Source: Microbacterium proteolyticum
Lineage (GTDB): Bacteria; Actinomycetota; Actinomycetes; Actinomycetales; Microbacteriaceae
NCBI RefSeq assembly: GCF_029639405.1
Contig: NZ_CP121274.1
Location: forward strand, 310,001 to 374,000
Length of the DNA stretch: 64,000 nt
Direction: 5' to 3'
The position numbers and the translations under genes are program-made. Numbering within the stretch: the first letter of the stretch is position 1; each line of letters begins with the position of its first letter. The notes under the pieces were generated by a model, which had not been told where the DNA came from, made no database searches, and saw only the letters and a list, made by a program, of their open reading frames with translations. Of the stretch, positions 44,901 to 52,747 are shown piece by piece.

Positions 44901-45535
44901 CGCCGGTCGGCGATCAGGGCGCGCAGCCGCGCCCGACGGAGGGCGAAGACGGGCAGGAGGTCGTCGACCCGGTGCGTGCTCGTGCCGCCGTCGCCGAGGA
45001 GCAACTGCACCTCGTCGGACCGCACGACACCGAGGCGGTCGAGCTGGTCGACATAGGCCGCGAGCTGCATGAGCGCGGTCACGCGGGCGCGGCGGGCGAG
45101 CTTGGTGTCCTGCACGATCCACGGGCGCGGGCCACCGTCGCCCGCGTCGGGTTCGCGGATCAGGAAGTCGGCGAAGCCCACGAACTCGTCGGTCGAGAAA
45201 GCGGCCTGGTACACCACCTCGGCCGTCGGGTCGGCGAGGGCCTCACCGGTGAGCCGCACGGCGTCGGCGAGCGCCGCGGCGTCGGAGGAGCGCGCCGCGG
45301 GGATCTCGCGGACGGCGGCACCGAATCGTCGTCGGTAGTCGTCGAGGACGCGCAGCTCGTGCGCGGTACCGAGGGCCGCGGCGCGTTCGAGCGTGGCATC
45401 CTCGGGGTCGGGCACGGCCTCGATGCGGCCGATCTTCGCGTCGATCGCCCGCAGCCAGGCGAACTCGCACTCCGCCGCCGCTTTGAGGTCGCTGGCGCTC
45501 CAGACGATCCGGGCGTCCTGCTCGATGTACCGCAT
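41999..45535 (-). CDS. TM0106-type RecB-like nuclease fused to a superfamily 1 helicase
   Basis: A 1178-residue two-part DNA enzyme. N-terminal half: a RecB-like nuclease (VWSASDLKAAAECEFAWLRA at residue 11, a cysteine cluster ACGRCPTCEIE near 235, FFDFEGDPLYTEGDREQWGIEYLFG near 340, and YNRYDCVSTRRLRDWL near 515). C-terminal half: an SF1 Dna2/Upf1-type helicase with Walker A GPPGTGKTYVGSHVIARL near 795, Walker B LLVIDEAGQFS, motif III LLLGDPQQLPQV and the last motifs VDRFQGKEAVVAILTLAAS and NRINVAISRA. ATG 45535 follows a TAGCGT box; reading further upstream is spurious. Probably DNA repair or foreign-DNA processing. Confidence 0.85.
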   Translation of the reverse strand: MRYIEQDARIVWSASDLKAAAECEFAWLRAIDAKIGRIEAVPDPEDATLERAAALGTAHELRVLDDYRRRFGAAVREIPAARSSDAAALADAVRLTGEALADPTAEVVYQAAFSTDEFVGFADFLIREPDAGDGGPRPWIVQDTKLARRARVTALMQLAAYVDQLDRLGVVRSDEVQLLLGDGGTSTHRVDDLLPVFALRRARLRALIADRRVSLGTAGPVIPWGDPRGELAVLACGRCPTCEIEVVAHRDLLLVAGMRPVQRDRLRAAGVDTIDALASAPAPPAGMSVDTFVSLRTQARLQLESPAGDGSEGDHVVPTFEVVAPKALGVLPRPDHGDLFFDFEGDPLYTEGDREQWGIEYLFGWVDTRERYGALWAHTFAEERVALERFLDMVAVRREQFPGMHIYHYAPYEPTHLLTMAARYGVREADVDRLLRDGVFVDLYPVVRRALRVGSRSYSIKKLEPLYMGDEVRTSDVQRGDDSIVKYVEARALAADGEAEAAQRVLDDLADYNRYDCVSTRRLRDWLVERAREGGAMPARGAEPDEQAYEPSLRATELQRWAADAAEPDATALRLAAAAIDYYPREEKTYWATHFLRLREPVSIWEDTRDVIVVDAARSRVVADWHISESGRGAERRLVEVRGEVAPGSRLSVDAEPFAVYDLPAPFPLEVRPRWIHGARRVTVREVLDDGAMIEEVAVDGVTWDTLPLALTPPAPPRAGNQQKAIDAWADAVLAAAPALPEGPAADILRRRPPRTRSGALTPVTSIHGGAGDDEVSAIARSVADLDRSYLAVQGPPGTGKTYVGSHVIARLVAERGYRVGVVAQSHATVEHMLDQVISAGVPAGRVGKAPKDPGAEHSFTVLPKNGVPAFAAENAAHGFVVGGTAWDFSHEGRIPRGSLDLLVIDEAGQFSLASTIAVSLASPRLLLLGDPQQLPQVSQGTHPEPVDTSALGWVVDGAEVVPPEFGYFLARTRRMHPAVAAPVSRLSYEGRLAAHPSTALRSLAGVEPGLRAVPVRHHGNATSSPEEAAAVVALVTDLVGREWTGADGGVGDAAVVHPPRPLRADDIIVITPYNAQQVEVEEALAAAGFADVPVGTVDRFQGKEAVVAILTLAASSGREAPRGLEFLLLRNRINVAISRAMQAAFVLFSPALLDDLPRTPEGVARLSAFARLVGADG

Positions 45536-45543
45536 GATGGTCA

Positions 45544-45549
45544 ACGCTA
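45544..45549 (-). promoter_or_regulatory. -10 box for the nuclease-helicase
   Basis: TAGCGT on the minus strand, 8 nt before the ATG at 45535. Confidence 0.4.
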
Positions 45550-45628
45550 ACCGGGGCCGCCGACATCGCCGGTCGCACTGTCCACACCTCGTTGATCCGG
45601 AGACCGCCGGACGTTCACCGTCGGCTCG

Positions 45629-45634
45629 TAGTGT
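45629..45634 (+). promoter_or_regulatory. -10 box for the lipoprotein gene
   Basis: TAGTGT lies 7 nt before the ATG at 45642 and supports that start over the ATG four codons later. Confidence 0.45.
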
Positions 45635-45641
45635 CCGACGC

Positions 45642-46157
45642 ATGGGGGCTGGGATGAGACTTCGGGCTGCGACGGCGATCGTCGGGGGGATCCTGATGCT
45701 GGGCGGGTGCAGCGGCGGCTCTGTGCAGCCGGACGCGGCGCCGACGGCGAACGACGCGGCGGTGAAGGCGACGACGCTGTCGATCCTCTGCGCCACGCGC
45801 GCCTATCAGCAGGAGTTCGTCCATTTCGCGCAGGAGGAGATCACGACAGAGACCCTTCCGAAGCTGCAGACCATGGCGAACGACGGAGCCGACCTGTTCC
45901 GCCGCAGCGCTTCGGCGTTCCGCGATTCCGGGACCCCGTGGCCCGAGGACGTGCGCCCCGATGTCGAGACGGTCGCGGCGTACTACGACCAGGGCGCCAC
46001 CCTGTTCGAGCACCTCGGCGACGCGCACGACGCCTCCTCGCTCTCGGTCGTGTTCCAGGAGTTCCAGCAGCTGCCCGACGCCACCGACGCCATCGGACGC
46101 GTGGGTGCGGCGGCGGGGATCAGCACGGACCTCGCCGGGGAGTGCGACTCGCGCTGA
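45642..46157 (+). CDS. Lipoprotein of unknown function
   Basis: A 171-residue secreted protein. The signal peptide RLRAATAIVGGILMLGGC ends in lipobox LGGC (Cys about residue 22). The mature part is helical and acidic, with one further cysteine pair (LSILCATRAYQQEF and the C-terminal AGECDSR) that could form a disulfide. The pattern matches no family I can name. It precedes nadE by 61 bp in the same direction. Confidence 0.7.
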   Translation: MGAGMRLRAATAIVGGILMLGGCSGGSVQPDAAPTANDAAVKATTLSILCATRAYQQEFVHFAQEEITTETLPKLQTMANDGADLFRRSASAFRDSGTPWPEDVRPDVETVAAYYDQGATLFEHLGDAHDASSLSVVFQEFQQLPDATDAIGRVGAAAGISTDLAGECDSR

Positions 46158-46206
46158 CGCTCCCCCGTCCGCCCGTGCCGTCCGCCACGGTGTCGGGGAC
46201 ACCTGA

Positions 46207-46212
46207 CAGACT
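46207..46212 (+). promoter_or_regulatory. -10-like box for nadE
   Basis: CAGACT lies 6 nt before the GTG at 46219. It deviates from TAnnnT at the first base. Confidence 0.35.
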
Positions 46213-46218
46213 GGTCGC

Positions 46219-48279
46219 GTGATCACCGAGCTGCCGTTCGAAAACGTCTACCGGCACGGGTTCGCGCGTGTGGCCGCGTGCACGATCCCCGTCGCGATCG
46301 CCGACCCCGCCACCAACGCCGAGGCCGTGCTCTCGTCCGCGCGCGAGTGCGACGCCGACGGCGTCGCGGTGGCCGTCTTCCCCGAACTGTGCCTGTCGGG
46401 GTACGCCATCGACGATCTGGTGATGCAGGATCCCCTGCTGGATGCCGTCGAAGCGGCCGTCGCGCGGATCGTCGCGGCATCCGCCGACCTCCTGCCGGTC
46501 CTCCTGGTCGGGGCCCCTCTCCGCCACGGCAATCGGCTCTACAACTGCGCCGTGGTGGTGCACCGCGGTCGCATCCTCGGCGTGGCCCCCAAGTCCTATC
46601 TGCCCACCTACCGCGAGTTCTACGAGCAGCGCTGGTACGCCCGGGGCGACGACCAGGTCGGTCAGCACATCGTCGTGGCGGGCGACACGGTGCCCTTCGG
46701 CCCGGATCTGCTGTTCGACGCCGCCGACGTGCCGGGTCTCACCGTGCACGCCGAGGTGTGCGAGGACGTGTGGGTACCGATCCCCCCGTCGTCCCCCGCG
46801 GCGCTGGCCGGAGCGACGGTGCTCGCCAACCTCTCGGGCAGCCCCATCACGATCGGACGCGCCGACGACCGTAATCTGCTGTCGCAGTCCCAGTCGATGC
46901 GCTGCCTCGCGGCGTACGCCTACGCCGCCGCCGGTCCGGGCGAGTCGACCAACGACGTGTCGTGGGACGGCCAGACGATGATCTACGAGGGCGGCCAGCT
47001 GCTGGCCACGACCGAGCGTTTTCCCGACGGCCCGCGCCGGAGCGTCGCCGACGTCGACCTCGACCGTCTGCGGCAGGACCGGCTGCGCCAGGGCACGTTC
47101 GACGACAACCGCCGCACGTCCGGGACACCTTTCCGCACGGTGTCGTTCGAGCTGGCGCCGCCGACCGGCGACCTGGGCCTCCGGCGCTCGCTGGATCGAT
47201 TCCCGTTCGTCCCCGACGATCCCGCGCGCCTCGCGCAGGACTGCTACGAAGCGTTCAACATCCAGGTCTCGGGCCTCGTCCAGCGCCTGGAGGCGATCGG
47301 TGCTCCGCGGCCCGTGCTCGGTGTGAGCGGGGGGCTCGACTCCACCCACGCGCTCCTGGTCATCGCGCAGGCGATGGACCGGATGGGCCGCCCGCGCAGC
47401 GACATCCTGACGTACACGCTGCCCGGGTTCGCGACGAGCGAGAAGACCAAGCGCAACGCGATCGCGTTGGCCGAGGCGGTCGGCGCGACGATCGAGGAGA
47501 TCGACATCCGGCCCGCGGCATCCGAGATGCTCTCCCGGATGGGGCACCCGTTCGCGGCGGGTGAACCCGTGCACGACGTCACCTTCGAGAACGTCCAGGC
47601 GGGGCTGCGCACCGACTACCTGTTCCGGCTGGCGAACCAGAAGAACGGGATCGTGATCGGCACGGGCGACCTGTCCGAGATCGCGCTCGGCTGGTCGACG
47701 TACGGCGTGGGCGATCAGATGAGCCACTACTCGGTGAACCCGGGCGTGCCCAAGACCCTCATCCAGCACCTGATCCGCTGGGTCATCTCGGCCGGGGAGC
47801 TCAGCGCCGCGACCGTCGAGGTGCTGCAGGCGGTGCTCGACACCGAGATCAGTCCCGAGCTCGTGCCCGCCGGCCAGGACGGCAGGATCCAGTCGACCGA
47901 GGACCGCATCGGCCCCTACAACCTGCACGATTTCACGCTGTACCACGTGCTGCGTTTCGGCTTCCGGCCCTCGAAGATCGCCTTCCTCGCCGCGAAGGCG
48001 TGGGAGGACCCGGATGCCGGCGCCTGGCCCCCGGGCTACCCGGAGGGGGCGCGGCCGTCCTACGACCTGCCCACGGTCGCCCGGTGGATGGAGGTGTTCC
48101 TCCAGCGCTTCTTCGGCTTCGCGCAGTTCAAGCGCAGCGCGATCCCGAACGGGCCGAAGGTCTCCCCCGCCGGGTCCCTGTCACCCCGTGGCGACTGGCG
48201 CGCGCCGTCGGACGGCAACGCGCGCGCGTGGCTCGCCGAGCTGCGAGCCGCCGTGCCGCAGGCGTTCGACGGCGCCTGA
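46219..48279 (+). CDS. nadE: Glutamine-dependent NAD(+) synthetase
   Basis: A 686-residue two-domain enzyme making NAD from deamido-NAD, ATP and glutamine. The nitrilase-type glutaminase domain (1-300) carries Glu in AVFPELCLSGYAIDDL, Lys in APKSYLPTYREFYEQR and Cys in HAEVCEDVWVP. The synthetase domain has the PP-loop LGVSGGLDSTHALLV near residue 366, GTGDLSEIALGWSTYGVGDQMSHY, and KRSAIPNGPKVSPAG near the C-terminus. This is the long actinobacterial form. Confidence 0.94.
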   Translation: MITELPFENVYRHGFARVAACTIPVAIADPATNAEAVLSSARECDADGVAVAVFPELCLSGYAIDDLVMQDPLLDAVEAAVARIVAASADLLPVLLVGAPLRHGNRLYNCAVVVHRGRILGVAPKSYLPTYREFYEQRWYARGDDQVGQHIVVAGDTVPFGPDLLFDAADVPGLTVHAEVCEDVWVPIPPSSPAALAGATVLANLSGSPITIGRADDRNLLSQSQSMRCLAAYAYAAAGPGESTNDVSWDGQTMIYEGGQLLATTERFPDGPRRSVADVDLDRLRQDRLRQGTFDDNRRTSGTPFRTVSFELAPPTGDLGLRRSLDRFPFVPDDPARLAQDCYEAFNIQVSGLVQRLEAIGAPRPVLGVSGGLDSTHALLVIAQAMDRMGRPRSDILTYTLPGFATSEKTKRNAIALAEAVGATIEEIDIRPAASEMLSRMGHPFAAGEPVHDVTFENVQAGLRTDYLFRLANQKNGIVIGTGDLSEIALGWSTYGVGDQMSHYSVNPGVPKTLIQHLIRWVISAGELSAATVEVLQAVLDTEISPELVPAGQDGRIQSTEDRIGPYNLHDFTLYHVLRFGFRPSKIAFLAAKAWEDPDAGAWPPGYPEGARPSYDLPTVARWMEVFLQRFFGFAQFKRSAIPNGPKVSPAGSLSPRGDWRAPSDGNARAWLAELRAAVPQAFDGA

Positions 48280-48281
48280 CC

Positions 48282-48779
48282 TCACCAGCCCATCGAGCCG
48301 GGCACGCCCTTGAACGGCCCCGCGAGGTCGCTCGTCACCCAGCCCCCGTAGAAGCCGCCCGGCTGCGGCTCGACGGTCTCGCCGGCGACGACGCACCGAT
48401 CCATCGACGCCGCGTACACGGCGACCCGGTCGGCGAGGACCTCGTATCCGGGCATCGGGCTCGGATAGTTCCACGCGGCCCGTTCGGCGACCGCCCCCTG
48501 CCCACCGTGGACGTCGAAGTACCGCGCACCGCCCTTGAACTCGCAGAACGAGGCTCCCTGACCCGGCGTGAGCGCCTCCCCGAACGCCGCGATGGGCAGG
48601 TAATAGACCGGCGGATGGCTCGTTTCGAGCACCCGCACCACGTCGTCGGTGTCGGCGATGCGGACGCCGCCGAAATCGATCTGCACCCGCGTGCGCACCC
48701 GTTCCACCCGCGGCGGACGCGGGTAGTCCCACACGGATTCCTGGCCGGGACGGACGGGGTCGGGTACGGGGCGCGCCAT
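48282..48779 (-). CDS. DUF427 domain protein
   Basis: A 165-residue protein with the DUF427 beta-rich fold: SVWDYPRPPRVERV, ADTDDVVRVLETSHPPVYYLPI, SFCEFKGGARYFDV and AAWNYPSPMPGYEVLADRVAVYAASMDRCVVAGE. Its end converges on nadE with a two-base gap. A TACCGT box lies six bases before the ATG. Function is unknown. Confidence 0.88.
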   Translation of the reverse strand: MARPVPDPVRPGQESVWDYPRPPRVERVRTRVQIDFGGVRIADTDDVVRVLETSHPPVYYLPIAAFGEALTPGQGASFCEFKGGARYFDVHGGQGAVAERAAWNYPSPMPGYEVLADRVAVYAASMDRCVVAGETVEPQPGGFYGGWVTSDLAGPFKGVPGSMGW

Positions 48780-48785
48780 GGGTCC

Positions 48786-48791
48786 ACGGTA
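48786..48791 (-). promoter_or_regulatory. -10 box for the DUF427 gene
   Basis: TACCGT on the minus strand, 6 nt before the ATG at 48779. Confidence 0.45.
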
Positions 48792-48892
48792 CGCCGCGGC
48801 GACCGGCCCGGGGTCGGATCGACCCCGCTCGGACCGGCGGGTGGCACGGGAGCGCGCGGCGGTTCGATACCCTGGAGCGAGGAGGGGCACGA

Positions 48893-49090
48893 GTGAGCGG
48901 CGAACACGGCACCGGAATCAGTCGGCGGTACCGCGTCTACCAAGTGGGCGGGATCGTTCTCGGCGTGCTGTTCCTCGGGCTCGGCATCGCCGCGCTCCTC
49001 GCGGGCGGCGGCCCCGTGATCGCCGCCATCGCCGGAATCGGGGGCCTCGCCGTGATCATCGTGTCGATCGTGATGATGGTGCGCTCATGA
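48893..49090 (+). CDS. Tiny two-helix membrane protein
   Basis: A 65-residue protein: a basic, polar start (GISRRYRVYQ) then two helices, GGIVLGVLFLGLGIAALLAGG and VIAAIAGIGGLAVIIVSIVMMV. The GTG start has a strong GAGGAGGGG upstream. It overlaps the next tiny membrane gene by four bases. The family is not recognised. Confidence 0.6.
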   Translation: MSGEHGTGISRRYRVYQVGGIVLGVLFLGLGIAALLAGGGPVIAAIAGIGGLAVIIVSIVMMVRS

Positions 49091-49236
49091 CCGCCCCCGA
49101 CGACGGCGGCCAGGGCGAGAAGCCCCGCAAGTACCCGCGCGGCCAGGTCGTGATCTGGATCGCCGTCTCGGCGGTGGGACTGTGGCTGCTGGGCAGCGGA
49201 CTCATCGGCATCCTGTCCGGCGGCTCCGGAAACTGA
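49087..49236 (+). CDS. Tiny single-helix membrane protein
   Basis: A 49-residue protein with a charged N-terminus (DDGGQGEKPRKYPRGQ) and one helix, VVIWIAVSAVGLWLLGSGLIGIL. ATG overlaps the previous stop (ATGA), so it is translationally coupled. The PRGQVVIWIAVSAVG stretch is similar to small Microbacteriaceae proteins of unknown role. Too short to be found by default cut-offs. Confidence 0.5.
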   Translation: MTAPDDGGQGEKPRKYPRGQVVIWIAVSAVGLWLLGSGLIGILSGGSGN

Positions 49237-49306
49237 CGCCCGCCGGGAATTCCCGTCGATCGGGGTCGTTGTCCTGAAGGCATCGATCACCGAACGAAAG
49301 GGCATC

Positions 49307-50251
49307 ATGACGCGCATCGGACAGAGCGACCTCGACATCCGACCCCTCTCCCTGGGCGGCAACGTCTTCGGCTGGACCGCCGACCGGGACACCTCGTTCG
49401 CCGTCCTGGATGCCTTCCACGCCGGCGGCGGCGACTTCATCGACACGGCCGACGGCTACAGCGCGTGGGCGCCCGGCAACTCCGGCGGCGAGAGCGAGAC
49501 GATCATCGGCGAGTGGCTCGCGAGCCGCAAGCCGGAGAACGTCGTCGTCGCCACGAAGGTCAGCACGCACCCCGACTTCCGCGGCCTGTCCGCCGCGAAC
49601 GTGCGCGCGGCGGCCGAGGCGTCGCTGGGCCGGCTCGGCGTGGACGCGATCGACCTGTACTACGCCCACTTCGACGACCCCGAGACGCCGCTCGAGGAGA
49701 CCGTCGGCGCGTTCGCCGACCTCGTCTCCGACGGGCTCGTGCGCTACGTCGCCGTCTCGAACTACAGCGCGGACCGCATCCGCGAGTGGATCTCGCTCGC
49801 CGAGGCCGCCGGCGCCGACCTCCCCGTCGCCGTGCAGCCGCACTACAACCTCGTGCACCGCACCGCCGTCGAGACCGAGATCGTGCCCGTCGCCGAGCAG
49901 TACGGCTTCTCTCTCGTGCCCTACTACGCGCTGGCCAGCGGATTCCTCACCGGCAAGTACCGGACGACGGATGCCGCGGGCGATTCGCCCCGCGCGGGCG
50001 GTGCCGCGAAGCTCGCGACGCCTGCCGGACTCGCGGTCATCGACGCGCTCGAAGAGATCGGTCGTGCCCACGGCGCGTCGATCGCGAGCACCGCGTTGGC
50101 GTGGCTGAAGGCGCAGCCGACCGTGGTCGCTCCGCTGGCCAGCGCGTCGCGCCCCGAGCAGGTGCCCGACCTTCTGGCGAGCATCTCGCTCGACCTGTCG
50201 GCCGACGAGCTGGCGCGTCTGGACGACGTGTCCGCCGCCGCCCAGGGCTGA
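49307..50251 (+). CDS. Aldo/keto reductase
   Basis: A 314-residue NADPH-dependent TIM-barrel oxidoreductase. Catalytic pattern: Asp in FIDTADGYSAWAPGN, Tyr in the same loop, Lys in VVVATKVSTHPD and an LYYAHFDDPETPLEETVGAF segment replacing the usual His region. The NADPH site contains VAPLASASRPEQV near residue 275. ATG 49307 has GAAAGG upstream. Related to the YhdN/Tas class of general aldehyde reductases. Confidence 0.88.
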   Translation: MTRIGQSDLDIRPLSLGGNVFGWTADRDTSFAVLDAFHAGGGDFIDTADGYSAWAPGNSGGESETIIGEWLASRKPENVVVATKVSTHPDFRGLSAANVRAAAEASLGRLGVDAIDLYYAHFDDPETPLEETVGAFADLVSDGLVRYVAVSNYSADRIREWISLAEAAGADLPVAVQPHYNLVHRTAVETEIVPVAEQYGFSLVPYYALASGFLTGKYRTTDAAGDSPRAGGAAKLATPAGLAVIDALEEIGRAHGASIASTALAWLKAQPTVVAPLASASRPEQVPDLLASISLDLSADELARLDDVSAAAQG

Positions 50252-50256
50252 GCCCG

Positions 50257-50286
50257 CGCCGGGCCGCGCGGCGACGCGGCCCGGCG
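50257..50286. terminator. GC-rich terminator-like hairpin after the aldo/keto reductase
   Basis: A perfect 12-bp stem (CGCCGGGCCGCG at 50257-50268, complement at 50275-50286) with a six-base loop, five bases after the aldo/keto reductase stop. No T-run follows, as is usual at this GC content. Confidence 0.55.
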
Positions 50287-50345
50287 GTCGCACCGGGCTC
50301 CGCGGTCGCGCGCGCCGAGCGGTCCGCCGCGGCCGCGCGGTCGGC

Positions 50346-50351
50346 CAGAAT
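50346..50351 (+). promoter_or_regulatory. -10-like box for the nucleosidase gene
   Basis: CAGAAT lies 6 nt before the GTG at 50358. Confidence 0.35.
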
Positions 50352-50357
50352 GGTGGG

Positions 50358-50915
50358 GTGAAGCTCCTCGTCGCCGCCCACGCGTCCGAATTCGTCGCCT
50401 TCGAACCCGACATCCCCGGTTTCGACCGACTGCTGACCGGCGTCGGCAAGATCCCCGCCGCGTACGCCCTGACCCGCGCGCTGTGCGAGGGCACCTACGA
50501 CGAGATCGTGGTCGTGGGCACCGCGGGCGCCATCGACCCCGACCTCGAAGGCGGCATCTACGACATCTCCGCCACGATCCAGCACGACGTGAAGGGCCTC
50601 GACGGCACCTTCGGTCAGCACGTCTGGCTGCCCGCGCGGGTCGACATCGCCCCCGAGGGCGTCGTGATCGCGACCGGCGATCACTTCGTCGACGACGCCG
50701 ACGCCGTCGCCCTCATCCGCGGACTCGACGCGCGCATGGTCGACATGGAGTCCTACGCGCTCGCGTGGGTCGCGCAGCAGTTCGACGTCCCGATCCGCAT
50801 CCTGCGCGCCGTCTCGGACCGCGCCCAGGACGGCGCGACCGAGTTGTGGGACGACGTCGTCGAGCGGTGCAGCCACGAGCTCCGCGCGAAGATCCGCGAG
50901 CTCTACGGCGTGTGA
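50358..50915 (+). CDS. Short nucleosidase (MTA/SAH nucleosidase-like)
   Basis: A 185-residue PNP/UDP-phosphorylase fold protein, shorter than the usual ~230 residues of MtnN. It keeps VVVGTAGAIDPDLEGG (about residue 46), the VDMESYALAWVAQQFDVPIRILRAVSD block with the ribose-contact Met-Glu (about 132) and the C-terminal helix. The N-terminal Asp/Glu general acid is not obvious. It probably splits base from ribose of MTA-, SAH- or related nucleosides. It may complement the divergent SAH-hydrolase cassette at 21.6 kb. Confidence 0.75.
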   Translation: MKLLVAAHASEFVAFEPDIPGFDRLLTGVGKIPAAYALTRALCEGTYDEIVVVGTAGAIDPDLEGGIYDISATIQHDVKGLDGTFGQHVWLPARVDIAPEGVVIATGDHFVDDADAVALIRGLDARMVDMESYALAWVAQQFDVPIRILRAVSDRAQDGATELWDDVVERCSHELRAKIRELYGV

Positions 50916-50948
50916 CCGGCGCTCCCGGGGCACGCCCGGCGGCCACCG

Positions 50949-52436
50949 CTACGGCGTCTGCGACCCGTGGCGGGCGCGACCGGCGAGGTCGGCGACACCG
51001 ACGATGAGCGCGAGCCCGAGGAAGACGCCGACGGCGATCATCCCGCTGGCGTAGGCGTCGTGGAACACCGTGAGCTCTTCGCGGTCGCCCTGCTCGCGGT
51101 ACACCGTGGCGTAGAAGAGGGCCAGCGCGATGGCCGTCCCCACCGCCGTTCCGACACGCTGCCCCAGTTGGCCGATCGACCCGGCGACCCCGCCGCGGGA
51201 GACGGGGATGTCCGCGAGGGTGAGCGTCTGATTCGGGGAGACGACCAGTCCCCCGGCGAGACCGCCCACGGCCATGACCGCGGCCATCGCCCACGGCGTC
51301 CATTCCGGCGGGGTGACGACGGCGACGAGCACGAGGGCCCCCGCGGCGACGACCATCCCGAGGATGCCGCCCACCACGAGCGGGCGTCCGAGCCGGGTCA
51401 CCAGGGTGCCGCCGATCCAGGCGCTGCCGGCCGAGGCCACCGCGAACCCGATCGTCACCATGCCGGCGAACACCGGGGGAAGCCCGAGGCCGCCCTGCAG
51501 GTACAGCGTGCCGAGGAGGAACATGGCCGGCACCGCCGCGAAGTAGGCGGTCGAGATCAGCACACCGTTGCGGTACGAGCCGAGCCCGAAGATCGCGAAC
51601 GGCATCAGCGGCATCCGCCCGCGGTCGGCGTAGCGGCGCTCCCAGAAGACGAACGCGGCGGCGAACACCGCGGAGGCCACCAGCAGCCACCAGCGACGAG
51701 GGTCGTCGTCGGGCGACCCGGTCGTGAAGAGGAACGGCCACATCAGGGCGACGATCGTCAGCCCGAAGAGCACGACGCCGATCGGATCGAGGTCGAGCGC
51801 GCGGTGCGACTTCGTCCGGGTGCTCGGGAGCAGCCACGCCGCCAGGACGATCACGATCGCGACGAGGGGGATGTTGATCCAGAAGATGAGCCGCCAGCCG
51901 TCGGTCTGACCGCCGAGGGCGATCAGGAGTCCCCCGAGAGTCGGACCGAACGCCGTCGCGATGCCGATCGTCGCCCCGAACAGGCCGAACGCGCGACCGC
52001 GCTCCTTGCCCTGGAAGAGCTGCTGCACGAGTCCGAGCACCTGGGGCATCTGGATGCCGGCGGCCACTCCCTGCAGGAGACGGGCGGTCAGGAGCACCGC
52101 GGTGTTGGGCGCGAGTGCGCACGCCAGACTGGTGAGGAGGAACAGCGACAGTCCGACCAGGAACAGCACCCGTCGCGACCGCAGGTCGCCCAACCGACCC
52201 GCCGGCACCAGCACCAGACCGAAGGTCAGGATGTAGCCCGACACCACGAGCTGCAGCTCCGTGGGTCCCGCGTTCAACGCCGATTCGATCGACGGCAGCG
52301 CGACGTTGACCTTCGTGAGATCGAGGATGGTGAGGGCCGCGACCGAGACGGCGATCCAGTACGCACGCCAGCGGTGGCGCGGGGAGAGCTGGATGTCGCG
52401 CGTAGGCGGGTGGGGGGACGTGCGTTCTTCAGGCAT
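50949..52436 (-). CDS. MFS transporter, DHA2 (14-helix) type
   Basis: A 495-residue multidrug-type proton antiporter with 13-14 helices. Motif A is in helix 2-3 (GRLGDLRSRRVLFLVG), LLQGVAAGIQMPQVLGLVQQLF is motif C-like, and GPTLGGLLIALGGQTDGWRLIFWINIPL is the DHA2 motif. Start ATG 52436; a GTG nine bases earlier is equally possible. It may export drugs or metabolites. No regulator is adjacent. Confidence 0.87.
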   Translation of the reverse strand: MPEERTSPHPPTRDIQLSPRHRWRAYWIAVSVAALTILDLTKVNVALPSIESALNAGPTELQLVVSGYILTFGLVLVPAGRLGDLRSRRVLFLVGLSLFLLTSLACALAPNTAVLLTARLLQGVAAGIQMPQVLGLVQQLFQGKERGRAFGLFGATIGIATAFGPTLGGLLIALGGQTDGWRLIFWINIPLVAIVIVLAAWLLPSTRTKSHRALDLDPIGVVLFGLTIVALMWPFLFTTGSPDDDPRRWWLLVASAVFAAAFVFWERRYADRGRMPLMPFAIFGLGSYRNGVLISTAYFAAVPAMFLLGTLYLQGGLGLPPVFAGMVTIGFAVASAGSAWIGGTLVTRLGRPLVVGGILGMVVAAGALVLVAVVTPPEWTPWAMAAVMAVGGLAGGLVVSPNQTLTLADIPVSRGGVAGSIGQLGQRVGTAVGTAIALALFYATVYREQGDREELTVFHDAYASGMIAVGVFLGLALIVGVADLAGRARHGSQTP

Positions 52437-52555
52437 CGCGCTCACGCTACTCGCGGGCGACGACGCCGCGGGCGGGCTTGCGCCATCGCGCGGTCGGGGT
52501 CGCGGGCGGACGTCGCCGTGCGTCGGGCCGGTCCCGCCCGGACTTCTGCGGAGCG

Positions 52556-52738
52556 TCAGTCCGCGTCGCGCCGGGCGAACACCGCGCGCAGCACCAGGAA
52601 CACGACGACCGCCACCACCGCGATGAGCACCAGCCGGAAGACGAACCCGATGAACCACAGGAGCACGTTGACGATCAGCCCCGCGATGATCACCGCCGCG
52701 ATCACGCCGAGAACGGTCCAGAGGGTGCTCGTACGCAT
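52556..52738 (-). CDS. Tiny two-helix membrane protein
   Basis: A 60-residue protein: MRTSTLWTVLGVIAAVIIAGLIVNVLL and then GFVFRLVLIAVVAVVVFLVLRAVFARRDAD, with only a few polar residues between. The arginine-rich end should lie in the cytoplasm. Downstream of sbcC on the same strand, nine bases after its stop. Small Microbacteriaceae hydrophobic proteins of this type are common; the function is unknown. Confidence 0.6.
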   Translation of the reverse strand: MRTSTLWTVLGVIAAVIIAGLIVNVLLWFIGFVFRLVLIAVVAVVVFLVLRAVFARRDAD

Positions 52739-52747
52739 GATCCCAGC

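Noticed and set aside
42863..45550. 895-codon open frame on the plus strand
   Set aside because: Antisense of the nuclease-helicase gene, with no recognisable motif.
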